A DNA stretch of 64,000 nt from JADGNZ01 sp963715895 (GCA_963715895.1 OY970284.1:2108001-2172000), one strand, 5' to 3'; counted from the stretch's first letter, positions 14,916 to 24,682 are shown. Numbers and translations are program-made. The notes: a model not told the origin generated them from the letters alone.

Positions 14916-17102
14916 CTACTCCGAAAGCGTCAGCGTTCCGTGCGGCGCGAGCACTCCGGTGACGCACGGCGGGACGTCGCGCGTTGCTGCCGCGCCCTCC
15001 GGAACCCAGCAGAGACTGTAGGCGCCTGGCTCGATGGAGGGAATCTGGAACTTCACGCGCTCGGAAAGGTTCGCCTGGAAGGGGACGCCGGAGACGAAGG
15101 CGGCCACGATTGCGGATAGCGCGGCACCGTTGTGCATGAGGTAGGGACGGAGTCCGGCGTGCGCGGGCGGTGCATCGACCGATAGCGCCCCGCCGTTCTG
15201 GTCCACCGCGAACGTCTCTTCATCCATTCCGAGGGGAGCTCGTGCAAGCCGGAATGCGAAGCCGGGCGCGTTGATGGCCACGAACACTTCCGGTGTTCCC
15301 CCGGGGAAGCGGATGTCGAAACGCCCTTCAGGGTCTGCGCGCGACAGAATGATCGGACGAGTCTGATCATCCGGCCTGGTGGCGAAGAGCACCGCTCCCA
15401 GGACAGGCCCGTCGAGTGCGCGGATCACCCCGCGCAGATGACCCACCGGTACGATCGGCAGAACGACGTCGGCCGTGGCATCCTCGGCATCGCCGAGCGC
15501 TACATCCTGAAGGTCGATCGATTCACGATCGTTCGACGCGGCGCGAAGACGGTGATGCCCGGACTCGAGACCCGAAATGAGAAAGGAGCCATCCGTACTC
15601 TCAACCTGCTGCAGCGATCCGTCTGGAAGCAGCACGTCGATCATCGCCGGCGCCGCCAGCGCGCCGGTGTCATCGACCACAATTCCGGTGATGGTTCGCG
15701 CCGGCAGATCGAGATTCAGCTCGGCCGTACCATCCTCGCGCCGTTGCACGTGCACGTGTTCCAGTACCCGTTTCAGATGCTGCGAATCGGCGCGTACCTC
15801 GATGTGATCCCACGTGTCGTGCTCGGGGGCCGGCAGCGCGGCCAGAAACGTTCCGTCGGCTTTCGAGCGGATGAACGCCGAGGCACCGCTCGAATCGGAA
15901 CGAACCTGCGCGGTTGCCTGAAGCGGTTTGGAGCCCATGCGGATCGTGCCTGTCACGCGGATGGCCTTGACCGGGACGTCCAGAGTCGTGTCCTGATCGA
16001 GATCGACCAACTGGCTGGCCCAGGTCTGGTCCTTTGTCCGAACGACGGTCAGGCGGTAATGACCCGGGAGTACGTTACCAAACCTGCCTGTACCGTCGAA
16101 CGAGGTCTTCAGACTGCGTTCTGAGAGCAAAACGCCGATGGGATCGACGCGCGCCAGCTCGATCGTCCACGGTTTGGACCATGGGTCCGCCGGCGGGTGG
16201 ACGCGGACGGTGACGCTCCGCTGCGGCTCGAGCCGCAGCGGCTGCCGCAGCAGCGCTTCATGTCCCCCCGAAACCTCGGCCGTCATCTCCTCGGAGACCA
16301 GATCGTCGTACGACGCCTCAACGGTGAAGAGTCCGGGGGGCAGGTCGACCGCGAAAAATCCGCGGCGCGTTGGGTGCGTCGTAATCCGCGCCGATTCGCT
16401 GCGATGTCGCTGCTCGTCATTCGCGCCGGGACCGGCCGCCGGCCGCACGACGACGGTGACCCGGTCAAGCCGGATATCACGCCGCTGCGCGCTCTCCACG
16501 CGGCCGCTCAATGTCGATCCGGCCACGAATTGAAGCAGGCCGATCGCTGCCGGCGGGCCCGCTGTCAGCGGCACCTTCCACCGATAACGCGAAACATAAC
16601 CGGGAATCCGGAATGCAAGGTCAAACTCCCCGGCCGGAAGCTGGCATCGCGCCGTTCCTTTGGTAACGCTGCATGCAACCGACCCTTCCGATGGAGAGGA
16701 GAGATCCTCCATGGAGACACGCTGGAAGTAGGCCTGCAGCTCGTGCGGCTCTTTGCCATTGGGAACGGTCACGCGGGCCGTCAACTGCGCCATGGGAAAG
16801 GTGTCGAGGACGGCGGACTGCTCTCCTTCTCCGATCGACAGGAGCCGAGGCTCGCTCCAGTCACCATCGATGTGGGCGGCCACAAACCATTCGCCCGGCG
16901 GAAGCGGGATCGCGGACAGCGGGAGGGCGAACGCCAGCGGCTGGCCCGGGTTTGCCACGCTCCGCGCGCTGATCGTTCCGGTGACCGCGGTGGCAGGGCC
17001 CGGCCGGTGCCGATTGATGGTGACCGTGATGGTGTTCGCGTACGAGGCGGTTTGCAGTGCCGCCAGTACACCGATCCATACGAAGTGTAGCCGCCGTGGC
17101 AT
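14916..17102 (-). CDS. Large secreted protein with carboxypeptidase-regulatory-like repeats
   Basis: A 728-aa exported protein with an N-terminal signal peptide (about residues 1-22, ending SYA-N). The rest is a string of beta-sandwich repeats with the pattern G-x-V-x-D-x-G and GSFLISGLESGHHRLRA-like segments, typical of carboxypeptidase regulatory-like (CarboxypepD_reg/SpaA-type) domains. No catalytic motif or outer membrane barrel is visible. Probably a surface or periplasmic binding or structural protein. It lies 3 bp downstream of the Cys-rich gene and may be cotranscribed with it. Confidence 0.6.
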   Translation of the reverse strand: MPRRLHFVWIGVLAALQTASYANTITVTINRHRPGPATAVTGTISARSVANPGQPLAFALPLSAIPLPPGEWFVAAHIDGDWSEPRLLSIGEGEQSAVLDTFPMAQLTARVTVPNGKEPHELQAYFQRVSMEDLSSPSEGSVACSVTKGTARCQLPAGEFDLAFRIPGYVSRYRWKVPLTAGPPAAIGLLQFVAGSTLSGRVESAQRRDIRLDRVTVVVRPAAGPGANDEQRHRSESARITTHPTRRGFFAVDLPPGLFTVEASYDDLVSEEMTAEVSGGHEALLRQPLRLEPQRSVTVRVHPPADPWSKPWTIELARVDPIGVLLSERSLKTSFDGTGRFGNVLPGHYRLTVVRTKDQTWASQLVDLDQDTTLDVPVKAIRVTGTIRMGSKPLQATAQVRSDSSGASAFIRSKADGTFLAALPAPEHDTWDHIEVRADSQHLKRVLEHVHVQRREDGTAELNLDLPARTITGIVVDDTGALAAPAMIDVLLPDGSLQQVESTDGSFLISGLESGHHRLRAASNDRESIDLQDVALGDAEDATADVVLPIVPVGHLRGVIRALDGPVLGAVLFATRPDDQTRPIILSRADPEGRFDIRFPGGTPEVFVAINAPGFAFRLARAPLGMDEETFAVDQNGGALSVDAPPAHAGLRPYLMHNGAALSAIVAAFVSGVPFQANLSERVKFQIPSIEPGAYSLCWVPEGAAATRDVPPCVTGVLAPHGTLTLSE

Positions 17103-17105
17103 GGC

Positions 17106-17468
17106 TCAATTCCGATTTGCTACGCAGGAGCCCTTTGCCGCGCAGTTGGGAAACTTATTGCCATACTTGTCCGTGCCAACCGGGCCTCCCGCGCAACTGC
17201 AATATCCGGAATTGCCGGGCAGGTAGTAACAGATCGACATCGTTTGGGTCCTGTCGAATGCGCATGCCGGGCAGGCCGACAGGGTGCAGATCGTCGTCGT
17301 CCAACTGCTGTCACCAAACATGCACTGATCGGGGTCCATCGTACCGGCACAGCCGTCGCTGAGGCCTTGCATATTCAGTACATCACCGCCGTCGGATAAC
17401 TGGGCAAACGCGGCCGGGGTCACCAGAAGAAACAGGGCAACGATCAGGGAGCTCTTGAAGATACGCAT
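17106..17468 (-). CDS. Small secreted cysteine-rich protein
   Basis: A 120-aa precursor starting at ATG17468, supported by GAGGAG 8 nt upstream and by the promoter at 17518-17546; the frame upstream of it is not needed. A clear Sec signal (MRIFKSSLIVALFLLV then AFAQ) is followed by a mature part of about 97 residues with ten Cys, including CPAC and CSC groups. An even Cys count in an exported protein suggests five disulfides. I do not recognise the family. Layout resembles small secreted peptides or natural-product-like leader-core proteins, but no processing enzyme is next to it. Confidence 0.65.
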   Translation of the reverse strand: MRIFKSSLIVALFLLVTPAAFAQLSDGGDVLNMQGLSDGCAGTMDPDQCMFGDSSWTTTICTLSACPACAFDRTQTMSICYYLPGNSGYCSCAGGPVGTDKYGNKFPNCAAKGSCVANRN

Positions 17469-17517
17469 TGAAAATCTCCTCATTCCGTCTTTGTTAATGG
17501 AAGCCTGAATGCGCGGC

Positions 17518-17546
17518 AATTTAGGCTTCAACGGTAAGGATGTCAA
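17518..17546 (-). promoter_or_regulatory. Sigma-70-type promoter for the Cys-rich protein gene
   Basis: On the minus strand TTGACA (17546-17541), a 17-nt spacer and TAAATT (17523-17518) give a near-consensus -35/-10 pair. Transcription would start near 17511, about 43 nt before ATG17468. This supports the short form of the gene. Confidence 0.6.
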
Positions 17547-17642
17547 TAAGTAACCAATAAGTGTCCCTTGTGCGCAAACGATCGGGGCGCTGATTCCAAG
17601 GCAATAAAGAGCGGATGCACCAACCTGCCTCCTCGCTATGTT

Positions 17643-17671
17643 AAGGAACATTAGTACTGTTCATGTTCCTT
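17643..17671. promoter_or_regulatory. 8-bp inverted repeat, possible operator or weak terminator
   Basis: AAGGAACA (17643-17650) and TGTTCCTT (17664-17671) pair around a 13-nt loop in the 331-bp gap between the histidine kinase stop and the Cys-rich gene. No T-run follows on either strand. Apart from this and the promoter at 17518-17546 I see nothing else in the gap. Confidence 0.35.
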
Positions 17672-17799
17672 ACAACGAACGTCGATTGCGTACACGAAGT
17701 CAACGAAAGGTGCCGCAATTGATTCGTGCTACCGCTGGCGCGTACTTCTTGCTTGTAACCCTCTGTTGCGGTGAGAGCAACGCCGACGATTCGGCGGAG

Positions 17800-19296
17800 T
17801 CAATGGGCAACGGCCAGCTCGAACAGAAAAACGGAACCGCCGCCCTCATTGCCTTCCACCCAGATCCGGCCGGCATGGCCTTCGACGATCTTCCGGCAGA
17901 TGGCCAGACCGAGTCCCGTGCTGGTCTCGCCGTCCGTGGCACGTGCCGACGCCACCGAGAACGGCCGGAAGAGCCGATCCCTGTCGGCTATGGAGATGCC
18001 TGGACCTCGATCGGCCACGGCGACGCGTACCGCCTCGCCACTCTCGAACATCGAGACATCAACGGCGCTGCCGGCCGGCGAGAACTTGAGGGCATTGGTG
18101 AGCAGGTTAATGACGACCTGACAGATCTTGTCGGCGTCCATGAGGACGGTGCTGTCCCCGTTTTTCGTAAAGCGGAGCCTGATGTCTTTCTGGACGGCGA
18201 GGTGCTGCTGCAGGGCCACGCACTCCGCAACCACACTCCCGAGCTCGACCGGTAACATGCGGAGCCGCAACTCGCCGGCCTCGATCGCCGATATGTCGAG
18301 AAAGTCGTCGACCAGTGCCTTCATGGACCTGCTTATCTTTGCGATCTGCTGGAGCAGCTTGTGGTCAGGTTCAGGCATTCCTCCCCGGCGGATGAGCACC
18401 TCGGTAAACGCCAGGACCGCGAAGAGAGGATTTCGCAGGTCGTGTGCGGCCATCCCCAGGAAGCGGTTCTTCTCCGCGTTCAAGCGCTGAAGTTCTTCCT
18501 TCTCGCGCTGCAATAGCTCGTCCGCGGTACGCAGGCGGTCGGCCATCTCGTGGAAGCCTCGATCGATGTGCCCAATCGCATCCTCACGCGCCTGCGCGGG
18601 AAGACGTTGCTCGCCAGCCCCCAGGCGGGACATGTTCTCGACGATGTGATGAATGCGACGGCCGACGTTCCGCATCAGAAACCAGACGAAGAACGGCGTG
18701 ATCCCGACATTGCAGGCGAGCAACACGATGACCACGATGCGCGCGGCCGACTCGGCGCGAAGGAGTCGCGCCTGCTGTTCGTGCTGCACCGCAACCTCCT
18801 CGTCGCGAAAGGCGGCCAGCTCCAGACGGAAATCGTCCATCGGCGTCTTCCCGGCCTTGAGCCGCGCCTGAGCCTCGGGCTGGCGGCCCGCATGCACGAG
18901 ATCGATGTCCTCGCGCAGTCCGCGAAGGGTGATATTCGCGTATCGCTCCAGATCCGGAACTCCATGCAGGTCCGGAATTGTGGTGGTGACAGCGTCATAT
19001 TCGTGCTGTGTCACGACTTTGAGAAGACGCAGCTTCCCCGGCATCTCTCCGATCGCACTCTCATACAGCGCGAGGTACGGAGCGTACCCGGTGGCGACGT
19101 AGCCATTGGTGGCTGCTTCGGCCTGGTTCATCAAGCCGACAAGTTCCGTCGTGGCAAGAATGGCCTCGGTGGAGCTGCTCTGCCAGAGGCGGTACCGCGC
19201 CGAGCGCCGGTCAGCGGCGATCAGCGCGGCCAGAAAGACGAGATCGAGAAGCAGAGGGATCGCGACGATGAAAATTATTTTTCGGGAAAAGGACAC
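17800..19296 (-). CDS. Membrane sensor histidine kinase (CHASE3-HAMP-HisKA-HATPase)
   Basis: A 498-aa sensor kinase. Helix 1 is at residues 7-27. A CHASE3-like extracytoplasmic helical domain (TELVGLMNQAEAATNGYVATG) covers about 40-185. A second helix (VVIVLLACNVGITPFFVWFL) is followed by HAMP and a coiled segment. The phospho-acceptor box is AAHDLRNPL, with an N box (NLLTNALKFS), G1 (ADRGPGIS) and G2 (STGLGLAIC). No partner response regulator is adjacent, so it is an orphan in this window. Signal unknown. Nothing links it to the hydrogenase genes except position. Confidence 0.88.
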   Translation of the reverse strand: MSFSRKIIFIVAIPLLLDLVFLAALIAADRRSARYRLWQSSSTEAILATTELVGLMNQAEAATNGYVATGYAPYLALYESAIGEMPGKLRLLKVVTQHEYDAVTTTIPDLHGVPDLERYANITLRGLREDIDLVHAGRQPEAQARLKAGKTPMDDFRLELAAFRDEEVAVQHEQQARLLRAESAARIVVIVLLACNVGITPFFVWFLMRNVGRRIHHIVENMSRLGAGEQRLPAQAREDAIGHIDRGFHEMADRLRTADELLQREKEELQRLNAEKNRFLGMAAHDLRNPLFAVLAFTEVLIRRGGMPEPDHKLLQQIAKISRSMKALVDDFLDISAIEAGELRLRMLPVELGSVVAECVALQQHLAVQKDIRLRFTKNGDSTVLMDADKICQVVINLLTNALKFSPAGSAVDVSMFESGEAVRVAVADRGPGISIADRDRLFRPFSVASARATDGETSTGLGLAICRKIVEGHAGRIWVEGNEGGGSVFLFELAVAH

Positions 19297-19534
19297 CTAT
19301 ACAACCCTATCCATGAAGCGCGCCAAGTACGAGAGGTACAACGCGCCTTTGGAAGGCGATTCAATACAGAGACACGGAATTCACAGCGCGTCATCGCCGC
19401 AGCGTATTTGCAACAAATCAGTTTTATAAGAAGATGATTTCTCCACGCCCTCGGGCGCGCATCGTGATCGGCATCACATCCTCCCGTGTTCCCCGACATC
19501 ATCCCACGTTTGTCAGACGCCTAACTTGGGCGGC

Positions 19535-21991
19535 ATGATCCGAGGTGGTCTTCATATCGAGATCCGTGGGACGGTTCAGGGGGTTGGGTACCGGCCGTGG
19601 GTCTTTCAGGTCGCGCGGCGGATCGGCGTGGCAGGGCGGGTCTGGAATGACGCGGGCGGCGTCTCGATCGATGCCTTTGGGCAGTCGGACGTGCTGCACC
19701 GGTTCATCGACACATTGCAGATCGATGCTCCTCCGGCGGCGCGCGTGCGGTCGGTGATCTGGTCGGCCGCCGAGGGGAACGCTCCGGACGATTTCGCCAT
19801 TATTGAGAGCGTTGAGAGCGAGGTCGACGGCGGGCGGCAGGTCTCCATCCCCGCGGACCTGGCCACCTGCAGCGACTGCCTGCGGGAGATGCTCGATCCG
19901 GGCGACCGGCGCTATCGCTATCCATTCATCAATTGCACGAACTGCGGTCCGCGCTATTCGATCGTTACCGGCGCGCCGTATGACCGCGCCAGGACATCGA
20001 TGGCGCCCTTCACGATGTGCGCGGCCTGCCGCGCCGAGTACGACTCTCCGCTCGACCGCCGCTTCCACGCCCAACCGAACGCCTGCCCCGCTTGCGGTCC
20101 GCAACTGGTAGCCAGGAAAAGACGGCGGGAAGCGATCGAGACGACCGATCCGATCGACTTTGCCGCACGCGCTCTGCGCGCCGGTTTCATCGTCGCCGTC
20201 AAAGGCCTGGGCGGTTTTCATCTCGCCTGCGATGCCACCTCGGCCGCCGCTGTGCAACGCCTGCGCGAGCGCAAGCATCGCGAAGCCAAGCCGCTGGCTA
20301 TCATGGTCCGCGACCTCAGCGCCGCAGAGAAGATCGCCCAGCTCACCAACAAAGAACGAATTCTGCTCACCTCGATCGAGCGCCCGATCGTCCTCGTACA
20401 GCGACGCCCCGAGGTGAACGTCGGCGGCGATGACATCCCGCTGGTCGGCCTCTTTCTCCCGTACACACCGCTGCATCACCTGCTGCTTGGCGATGGCGGC
20501 GTACCGCTGGTGATGACCTCGGGGAATCTCTCCGATGAGCCGATGGTGACGTCCGACGATGACGCCTTCGCACAGCTCCGCGACGTGGCCGACATCTTCC
20601 TGGTGCACCGCCGGGCCATCGTCACCCGCGTCGACGACTCCGTGGCCCGCGTGATCGACGGCGCGCCGGTTCTGCTTCGCCGCGCCCGCGGCTACGTGCC
20701 GCGCGCCATCGCCGCCACCGTTCCCTTTGACGAACCGATCCTGGCGTGCGGCGCCCACCTCAAGAACACCTTCTGCCTCGCCAGCGGTAATTCCGCATTC
20801 CTCGGCCCGCACATCGGCGACCTGGAGAGCGAGGCCACGATGCGCGCGTACGAGTCGGCCATCGAGCGGATGAAGGAGTTCACCGGCATTGTGCCGGCGA
20901 TCGTGGCTCACGACCTCCATCCCGACTATCTCTCCACGCGTTACGCGCTGGCCCACGAGGGCGTACGCACCATCGGCGTGCAGCATCATCACGCCCACAT
21001 CGCCAGCGCAATGGCCGAGCACGGATTGAATGAGACCGTGGTCGGCATCGCCTACGACGGCACCGGATTCGGCACGGACGGCACATCGTGGGGCGGCGAG
21101 ATCCTCATCGCCGGCTACGAAGGCTACGAGCGCTTCGCCACGTTCCGGCCGATCGCGCTGGCCGGCGGCGATCAGGCCATCCGCCAGCCGTGGCGTGCGG
21201 CGCTGGCTCTGCTCGACGATGCCTTCGCCGGCGAGCCGCCGCTGCATCGCATTCCGCTCTTCCGCGAGCTCCCCCGCAAAGCGATCGACGCCGTGCGCCG
21301 CATGATCGCGAACGGCCTCAACACCACACCGGCCCGAGGAGTCGGCCGCTATTTCGACGCCTTCGGGGCGATGGTGCTCGGCTTACCGGACGCGCGCTAC
21401 GAGGGAGAAGTGGCCTTCCGCTGGAACATGGCTGCGGACGAAAACGAGAACGGCCTTTATCCGATCGTGATCCACGACGGCATCACGCCGTGGGAGATCG
21501 ATCCGCGGCCGATGGTGCGGGCAGCGGTCGACGACCTGATGGCCGGCCGCTCCGCGGCAACGATCTCCGCCCGTTTCCACAATACCCTCGCCGCCGCCAC
21601 CGCGGAGATAGCCCGCTCCGCGCTGGCCCTTCACGGCGCCATGCCGGTCGTGCTCAGCGGCGGCTGCTTTCAAAACGCACGGCTGGCCGAGACGGTCATT
21701 GCCTCGCTCCGTCAGAAGACGAAGGTCTTCATGAACCGCGAAGTCCCGCCGGGGGATGGGGGGATTGCACTAGGTCAAGCGTTTGTCGCCAGGGCGCGGG
21801 TGGACGGGTTATCGGTTGTCGGTTGTCAGTTGTCGGAGGAGCTCGTCCTTAGCGGGTACTCCTCTGCGTCATCCGAGCGATCTCTGGCAACCGATAACCG
21901 ACAACCGACAACCGGTTCAAAAGCCCCGATAACCGATCCCCGACAACCGATAACCGGTTCAACGAGAACCAACCAACACCAACGGAGCTAA
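19535..21991 (+). CDS. hypF: Carbamoyltransferase HypF with repeat-derived C-terminal tail
   Basis: An 818-aa enzyme that makes the cyanide ligands of the NiFe site from carbamoyl phosphate. An N-terminal acylphosphatase domain (GTVQGVGYRPWV) is followed by two zinc fingers (CSDC...CTNC and CAAC...CPAC), a YrdC-like domain and a C-terminal Kae1-like domain with HHHAH and a GGCFQN motif. I prefer ATG19535 to TTG19526. The conserved fold ends near GIALGQAFVARA; the last 55-60 residues (from about 21808) are translated from the CGGTTAT/CGGTTGT repeat family and are not part of the enzyme. First gene of hypFCDE; stop is 4 nt before hypC. Confidence 0.93.
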   Translation: MIRGGLHIEIRGTVQGVGYRPWVFQVARRIGVAGRVWNDAGGVSIDAFGQSDVLHRFIDTLQIDAPPAARVRSVIWSAAEGNAPDDFAIIESVESEVDGGRQVSIPADLATCSDCLREMLDPGDRRYRYPFINCTNCGPRYSIVTGAPYDRARTSMAPFTMCAACRAEYDSPLDRRFHAQPNACPACGPQLVARKRRREAIETTDPIDFAARALRAGFIVAVKGLGGFHLACDATSAAAVQRLRERKHREAKPLAIMVRDLSAAEKIAQLTNKERILLTSIERPIVLVQRRPEVNVGGDDIPLVGLFLPYTPLHHLLLGDGGVPLVMTSGNLSDEPMVTSDDDAFAQLRDVADIFLVHRRAIVTRVDDSVARVIDGAPVLLRRARGYVPRAIAATVPFDEPILACGAHLKNTFCLASGNSAFLGPHIGDLESEATMRAYESAIERMKEFTGIVPAIVAHDLHPDYLSTRYALAHEGVRTIGVQHHHAHIASAMAEHGLNETVVGIAYDGTGFGTDGTSWGGEILIAGYEGYERFATFRPIALAGGDQAIRQPWRAALALLDDAFAGEPPLHRIPLFRELPRKAIDAVRRMIANGLNTTPARGVGRYFDAFGAMVLGLPDARYEGEVAFRWNMAADENENGLYPIVIHDGITPWEIDPRPMVRAAVDDLMAGRSAATISARFHNTLAAATAEIARSALALHGAMPVVLSGGCFQNARLAETVIASLRQKTKVFMNREVPPGDGGIALGQAFVARARVDGLSVVGCQLSEELVLSGYSSASSERSLATDNRQPTTGSKAPITDPRQPITGSTRTNQHQRS
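21808..21966. repeat. Heptamer inverted repeat overlapping the 3' end of hypF
   Basis: CGGTTAT/CGGTTGT heptamers near 21811-21837 face their complements (ATAACCG/ACAACCG) at about 21891-21960. The whole element is translated as the tail of HypF (RSLATDNRQPTTG and similar). Same family as 45541-45631, 52592-52915, 56028-56166, 61075-61196 and 62942-63088. Confidence 0.75.
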
Positions 21992-21995
21992 AACC

Positions 21996-22268
21996 ATGTG
22001 CCTCGGCGTTCCGGGAAAAGTGATTGAAGTCCGCGATTCTGTTGCCATCGTCGATTTCTGGGGGGTGCGCAAGGACGTGCGGCTCGACATCGTCGATGAG
22101 AAGGTCGTGCCCGGCGATTACATCCTCAACCACGTCGGCTTCGCCATCCGCCGCATTCCGCCGGAGTCGATCGCGGAGACGCTGGCCCTCTACGAGATGC
22201 TGCTGGCGCAGGAGGGGGACGATCTGATGAGTCTCGACGTCCGCTCCGAGATCGAGGCGTCGTCGTGA
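21996..22268 (+). CDS. hypC: Hydrogenase maturation chaperone HypC
   Basis: A 90-aa HypC/HybG-type chaperone that carries the Fe(CN)2CO unit with HypD to the large subunit precursor. It begins MCLGVPGKV, including the essential Cys2, followed by the small beta-barrel (VDFWGVRKDVRLD) and NHVGFAIRRI. Overlaps hypD by 4 nt. It is the only hypC/hybG copy here, so it should serve HybC. Confidence 0.95.
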   Translation: MCLGVPGKVIEVRDSVAIVDFWGVRKDVRLDIVDEKVVPGDYILNHVGFAIRRIPPESIAETLALYEMLLAQEGDDLMSLDVRSEIEASS

Positions 22269-23380
22269 GCGAGCTGCAGTTTCGCGATCCGAGGCTGGCG
22301 CGCTCGATGGCGGCAACGCTCGACCGCCTCGTACGCGGCGCCGGCCGCAAGATCGCGGTCATGCACGTCTGCGGCAGCCACGAACAGGCCATCGCCAAGT
22401 ACGGCCTCCGCTCGCTCTTTCCGAAGTCGCTCGACGTGATCATGGGTCCCGGCTGCCCGGTCTGCGTCACCGACGTCCCCGAGGTCGATGAGAGTGTGCT
22501 GATCGCGGCGCAGGGGGTACGGATCGCCACGTTCGGCGACATGCTCAAAGTGCCGGGAAGCGTGAAGTCGCTCGCCGACGCGCAGGCATCCGGCGCGAAG
22601 ATCGATATCGTCTACAGCCCGCAGCAGGCGGTCGAGATCGCCCGCTCGACGAAGGAGGAAGTGGTCCTCTTCGCCACCGGCTTCGAGACCACGGCGGTAG
22701 CCACGGCCGCGGTCATCCTCGACGATCCGCCGCCGAATTTCTCCGTCCTCTCCGTGCACAAGTACATCCCGCCGGTGATGGAGATCGTCGCCGAGATGCC
22801 GGAATCGCGCATCGAAGGCTTCCTCGCCGCCGGCCACGCCGCCACGATCACCGGCTCGGCCGTCTTCGAGCCGTTCGTGGAGCGGCACGACATCCCGGTC
22901 GTCGTCGCCGGCTTCGAGCCGAACGACATCCTGGCCGCCCTGGTCGAGCTGGTGGAGCTGATCGTGGCGAAGACGCCGCGGGTGATGAACATGTTCCCGC
23001 GCTGCGTGACGCTCGAAGGCAATCGCGAAGCACAGAAGCAACTGTGGCGCGTCTTCCGTCCCATGGGGGGACGATGGAGCGGGATTGCGCACGTGCCGAA
23101 CGGAAATCTGCGGCTGCGCGACGAGTTCGCCCACCTCGACGCGCGCAAGCGCTTCCCCATCGATCTCACCTCGCTGTGGGACTACGCCCCGCCGGCGCTG
23201 GCCGGGCAGTGCATCTGCGGCGACATCATGGCCGGAATCCGCAATCCCAACGACTGCCGCCTCTTCAACCGCGAGTGCGTTCCCGAGAACCCGGTCGGCG
23301 CCTGCATGGTGTCGAACGAGGGAACGTGCAAGATCTGGCATCTCTACGGCGGCGTTCCCGATCTGGAGGCTTCCGCATGA
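22265..23380 (+). CDS. hypD: Hydrogenase maturation protein HypD
   Basis: A 371-aa iron-sulfur scaffold on which the Fe(CN)2CO unit is assembled. Family motifs are all present: CGSHEQAIAKYG, GPGCPVCVT, TGFETT, and a C-terminal Cys set (QCICGDIMAGI, NDCRLFNREC, GACMVSNEGTC) for the 4Fe-4S cluster. Starts at GTG22265 overlapping hypC and ends overlapping hypE (ATGA at 23377). Confidence 0.95.
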   Translation: MSELQFRDPRLARSMAATLDRLVRGAGRKIAVMHVCGSHEQAIAKYGLRSLFPKSLDVIMGPGCPVCVTDVPEVDESVLIAAQGVRIATFGDMLKVPGSVKSLADAQASGAKIDIVYSPQQAVEIARSTKEEVVLFATGFETTAVATAAVILDDPPPNFSVLSVHKYIPPVMEIVAEMPESRIEGFLAAGHAATITGSAVFEPFVERHDIPVVVAGFEPNDILAALVELVELIVAKTPRVMNMFPRCVTLEGNREAQKQLWRVFRPMGGRWSGIAHVPNGNLRLRDEFAHLDARKRFPIDLTSLWDYAPPALAGQCICGDIMAGIRNPNDCRLFNRECVPENPVGACMVSNEGTCKIWHLYGGVPDLEASA

Positions 23381-24431
23381 GCGCGATTCTTCTTCCTTTC
23401 ACCAGCGGCCACGTCACGCTCAAGCAGGGCGGCGGCGGACGGGCCATGCGCACGCTGATCGAGAGACTCTTCGTACGCGATTTCGCATCGATGACTTCTG
23501 AAAGCATGGCGTCGGCGTCGACGCCATGGACGATGGCGCGGCCATCCGCATCGGTGACGACTGGCTGGTCATCACCACCGACTCGCACGTCATCCATCCG
23601 ATCGTCTTCCCCGGCGGCGACATCGGCCGGCTCTCCATCAGCGGTACGGTGAACGATCTGGCCATGATGGGGGCGACGCGCGTCCTCGGCCTGACCTGCA
23701 GCATCATCCTCGAGGAAGGCTTTTCGCTCGATTCGCTGGAATCGATCCAGCGCTCGATGATCGCCACGTGCCGGGAAGCGAACGCGCCGGTGGTCACCGG
23801 CGACACGAAGGTCATGGGCCGCGGCGAGATCGACGGCCTGGTCATCAATACCTGCGGTATCGGCCTGACCCGCACGCTCGTGCGCGACAACGGCCTGCAC
23901 ACGGGTGACGCCATCATCGTCACCGGCAACATCGCCGAGCACGGCCTGGCGGTCATGGCGGCACGTCACGGGATCGAATTCGAAGGCGACTTGGTTTCTG
24001 ACGTCGCCCCGATGAACGGCATGATCGATTCGATCCTCTCCGACGCCGCGCTCGCCGATGCCGTCACGGCGATGAAGGATCCGACGCGCGGCGGCGTGGC
24101 CAGCGCGCTGCACGAGATGGCCTCGAAGAGCAACGTCGGCATCGTGCTGCAGGAGCGCTCTCTTCCGATGACCGATGCGGTGCGCTCCGTCGGCGAGCTT
24201 CTCGGCATCGATCCGCTGCATGTGGCCAACGAAGGGAAAGCGCTCCTCGGCGTTCGCGCCGATGCCGTCGATCGGGTTCTGGCGCGCCTTCGCGCCCACC
24301 CGCTCGGCCGCAACGCTGCTGTGATCGGAGTCTGCGGCGAGGAACGCCGCGGCTCGATCATCCTCGATACAGGATTCGGGAGGAGGCTGCTGGCCGAGCC
24401 GGAAGGCGAGCCGCTGCCGCGCATATGTTGA
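23377..24431 (+). CDS. hypE: Hydrogenase maturation protein HypE, with a frameshift near 23505
   Basis: HypE dehydrates the thiocarbamate on its C-terminal Cys to thiocyanate. The N-terminal frame starts at ATG23377 (MSAILLPFTSGH...KQGGGGRAMR). The family sequence then continues in another frame as GVGVDAMDDGAAIRIGDDW and runs to the catalytic tail LPRIC at 24431. Length 1055 nt is 3n+2, consistent with one missing base around 23500-23515. Everything else, including TGDTKVMG and KDPTRGG, is intact. As with hybC this is an assembly indel or a recent mutation; as written HypE is broken. Gene order and overlap with hypD are normal. Confidence 0.88.
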
Positions 24432-24682
24432 ACAACATCACGCTCATCACTGGGAGTTCTGCCAAGCCCCGCACAGACAAGAGTGTCTGTGCCACATTAG
24501 CCCGCGTTTCGCACATGGGGAGTGGAATTGCCGGGACCCTGTTACGTCGAGAGCCCTTCTCCCCCGCGGGTTTTGGCGGGGGAGAAGGTGCCGTGTACAG
24601 ACCTGATACATAGGTAACAGATCGGCCCGGGGACATGGGTAACAGTCGGGAGCCGGTTCAGGGGCGTCGAGGAAGACCGACG

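Noticed and set aside
17638..18255. 205-codon plus-strand frame
   Set aside because: Antisense to the histidine kinase catalytic domain; no ribosome site or motif.
19499..21247. 582-codon open frame on the minus strand
   Set aside because: Antisense shadow of hypF in GC-rich DNA. No family motifs, and HypF motifs on the plus strand are complete.
23526..24431. Short HypE as a full gene
   Set aside because: It lacks the conserved N-terminus, which is present just upstream in another frame.
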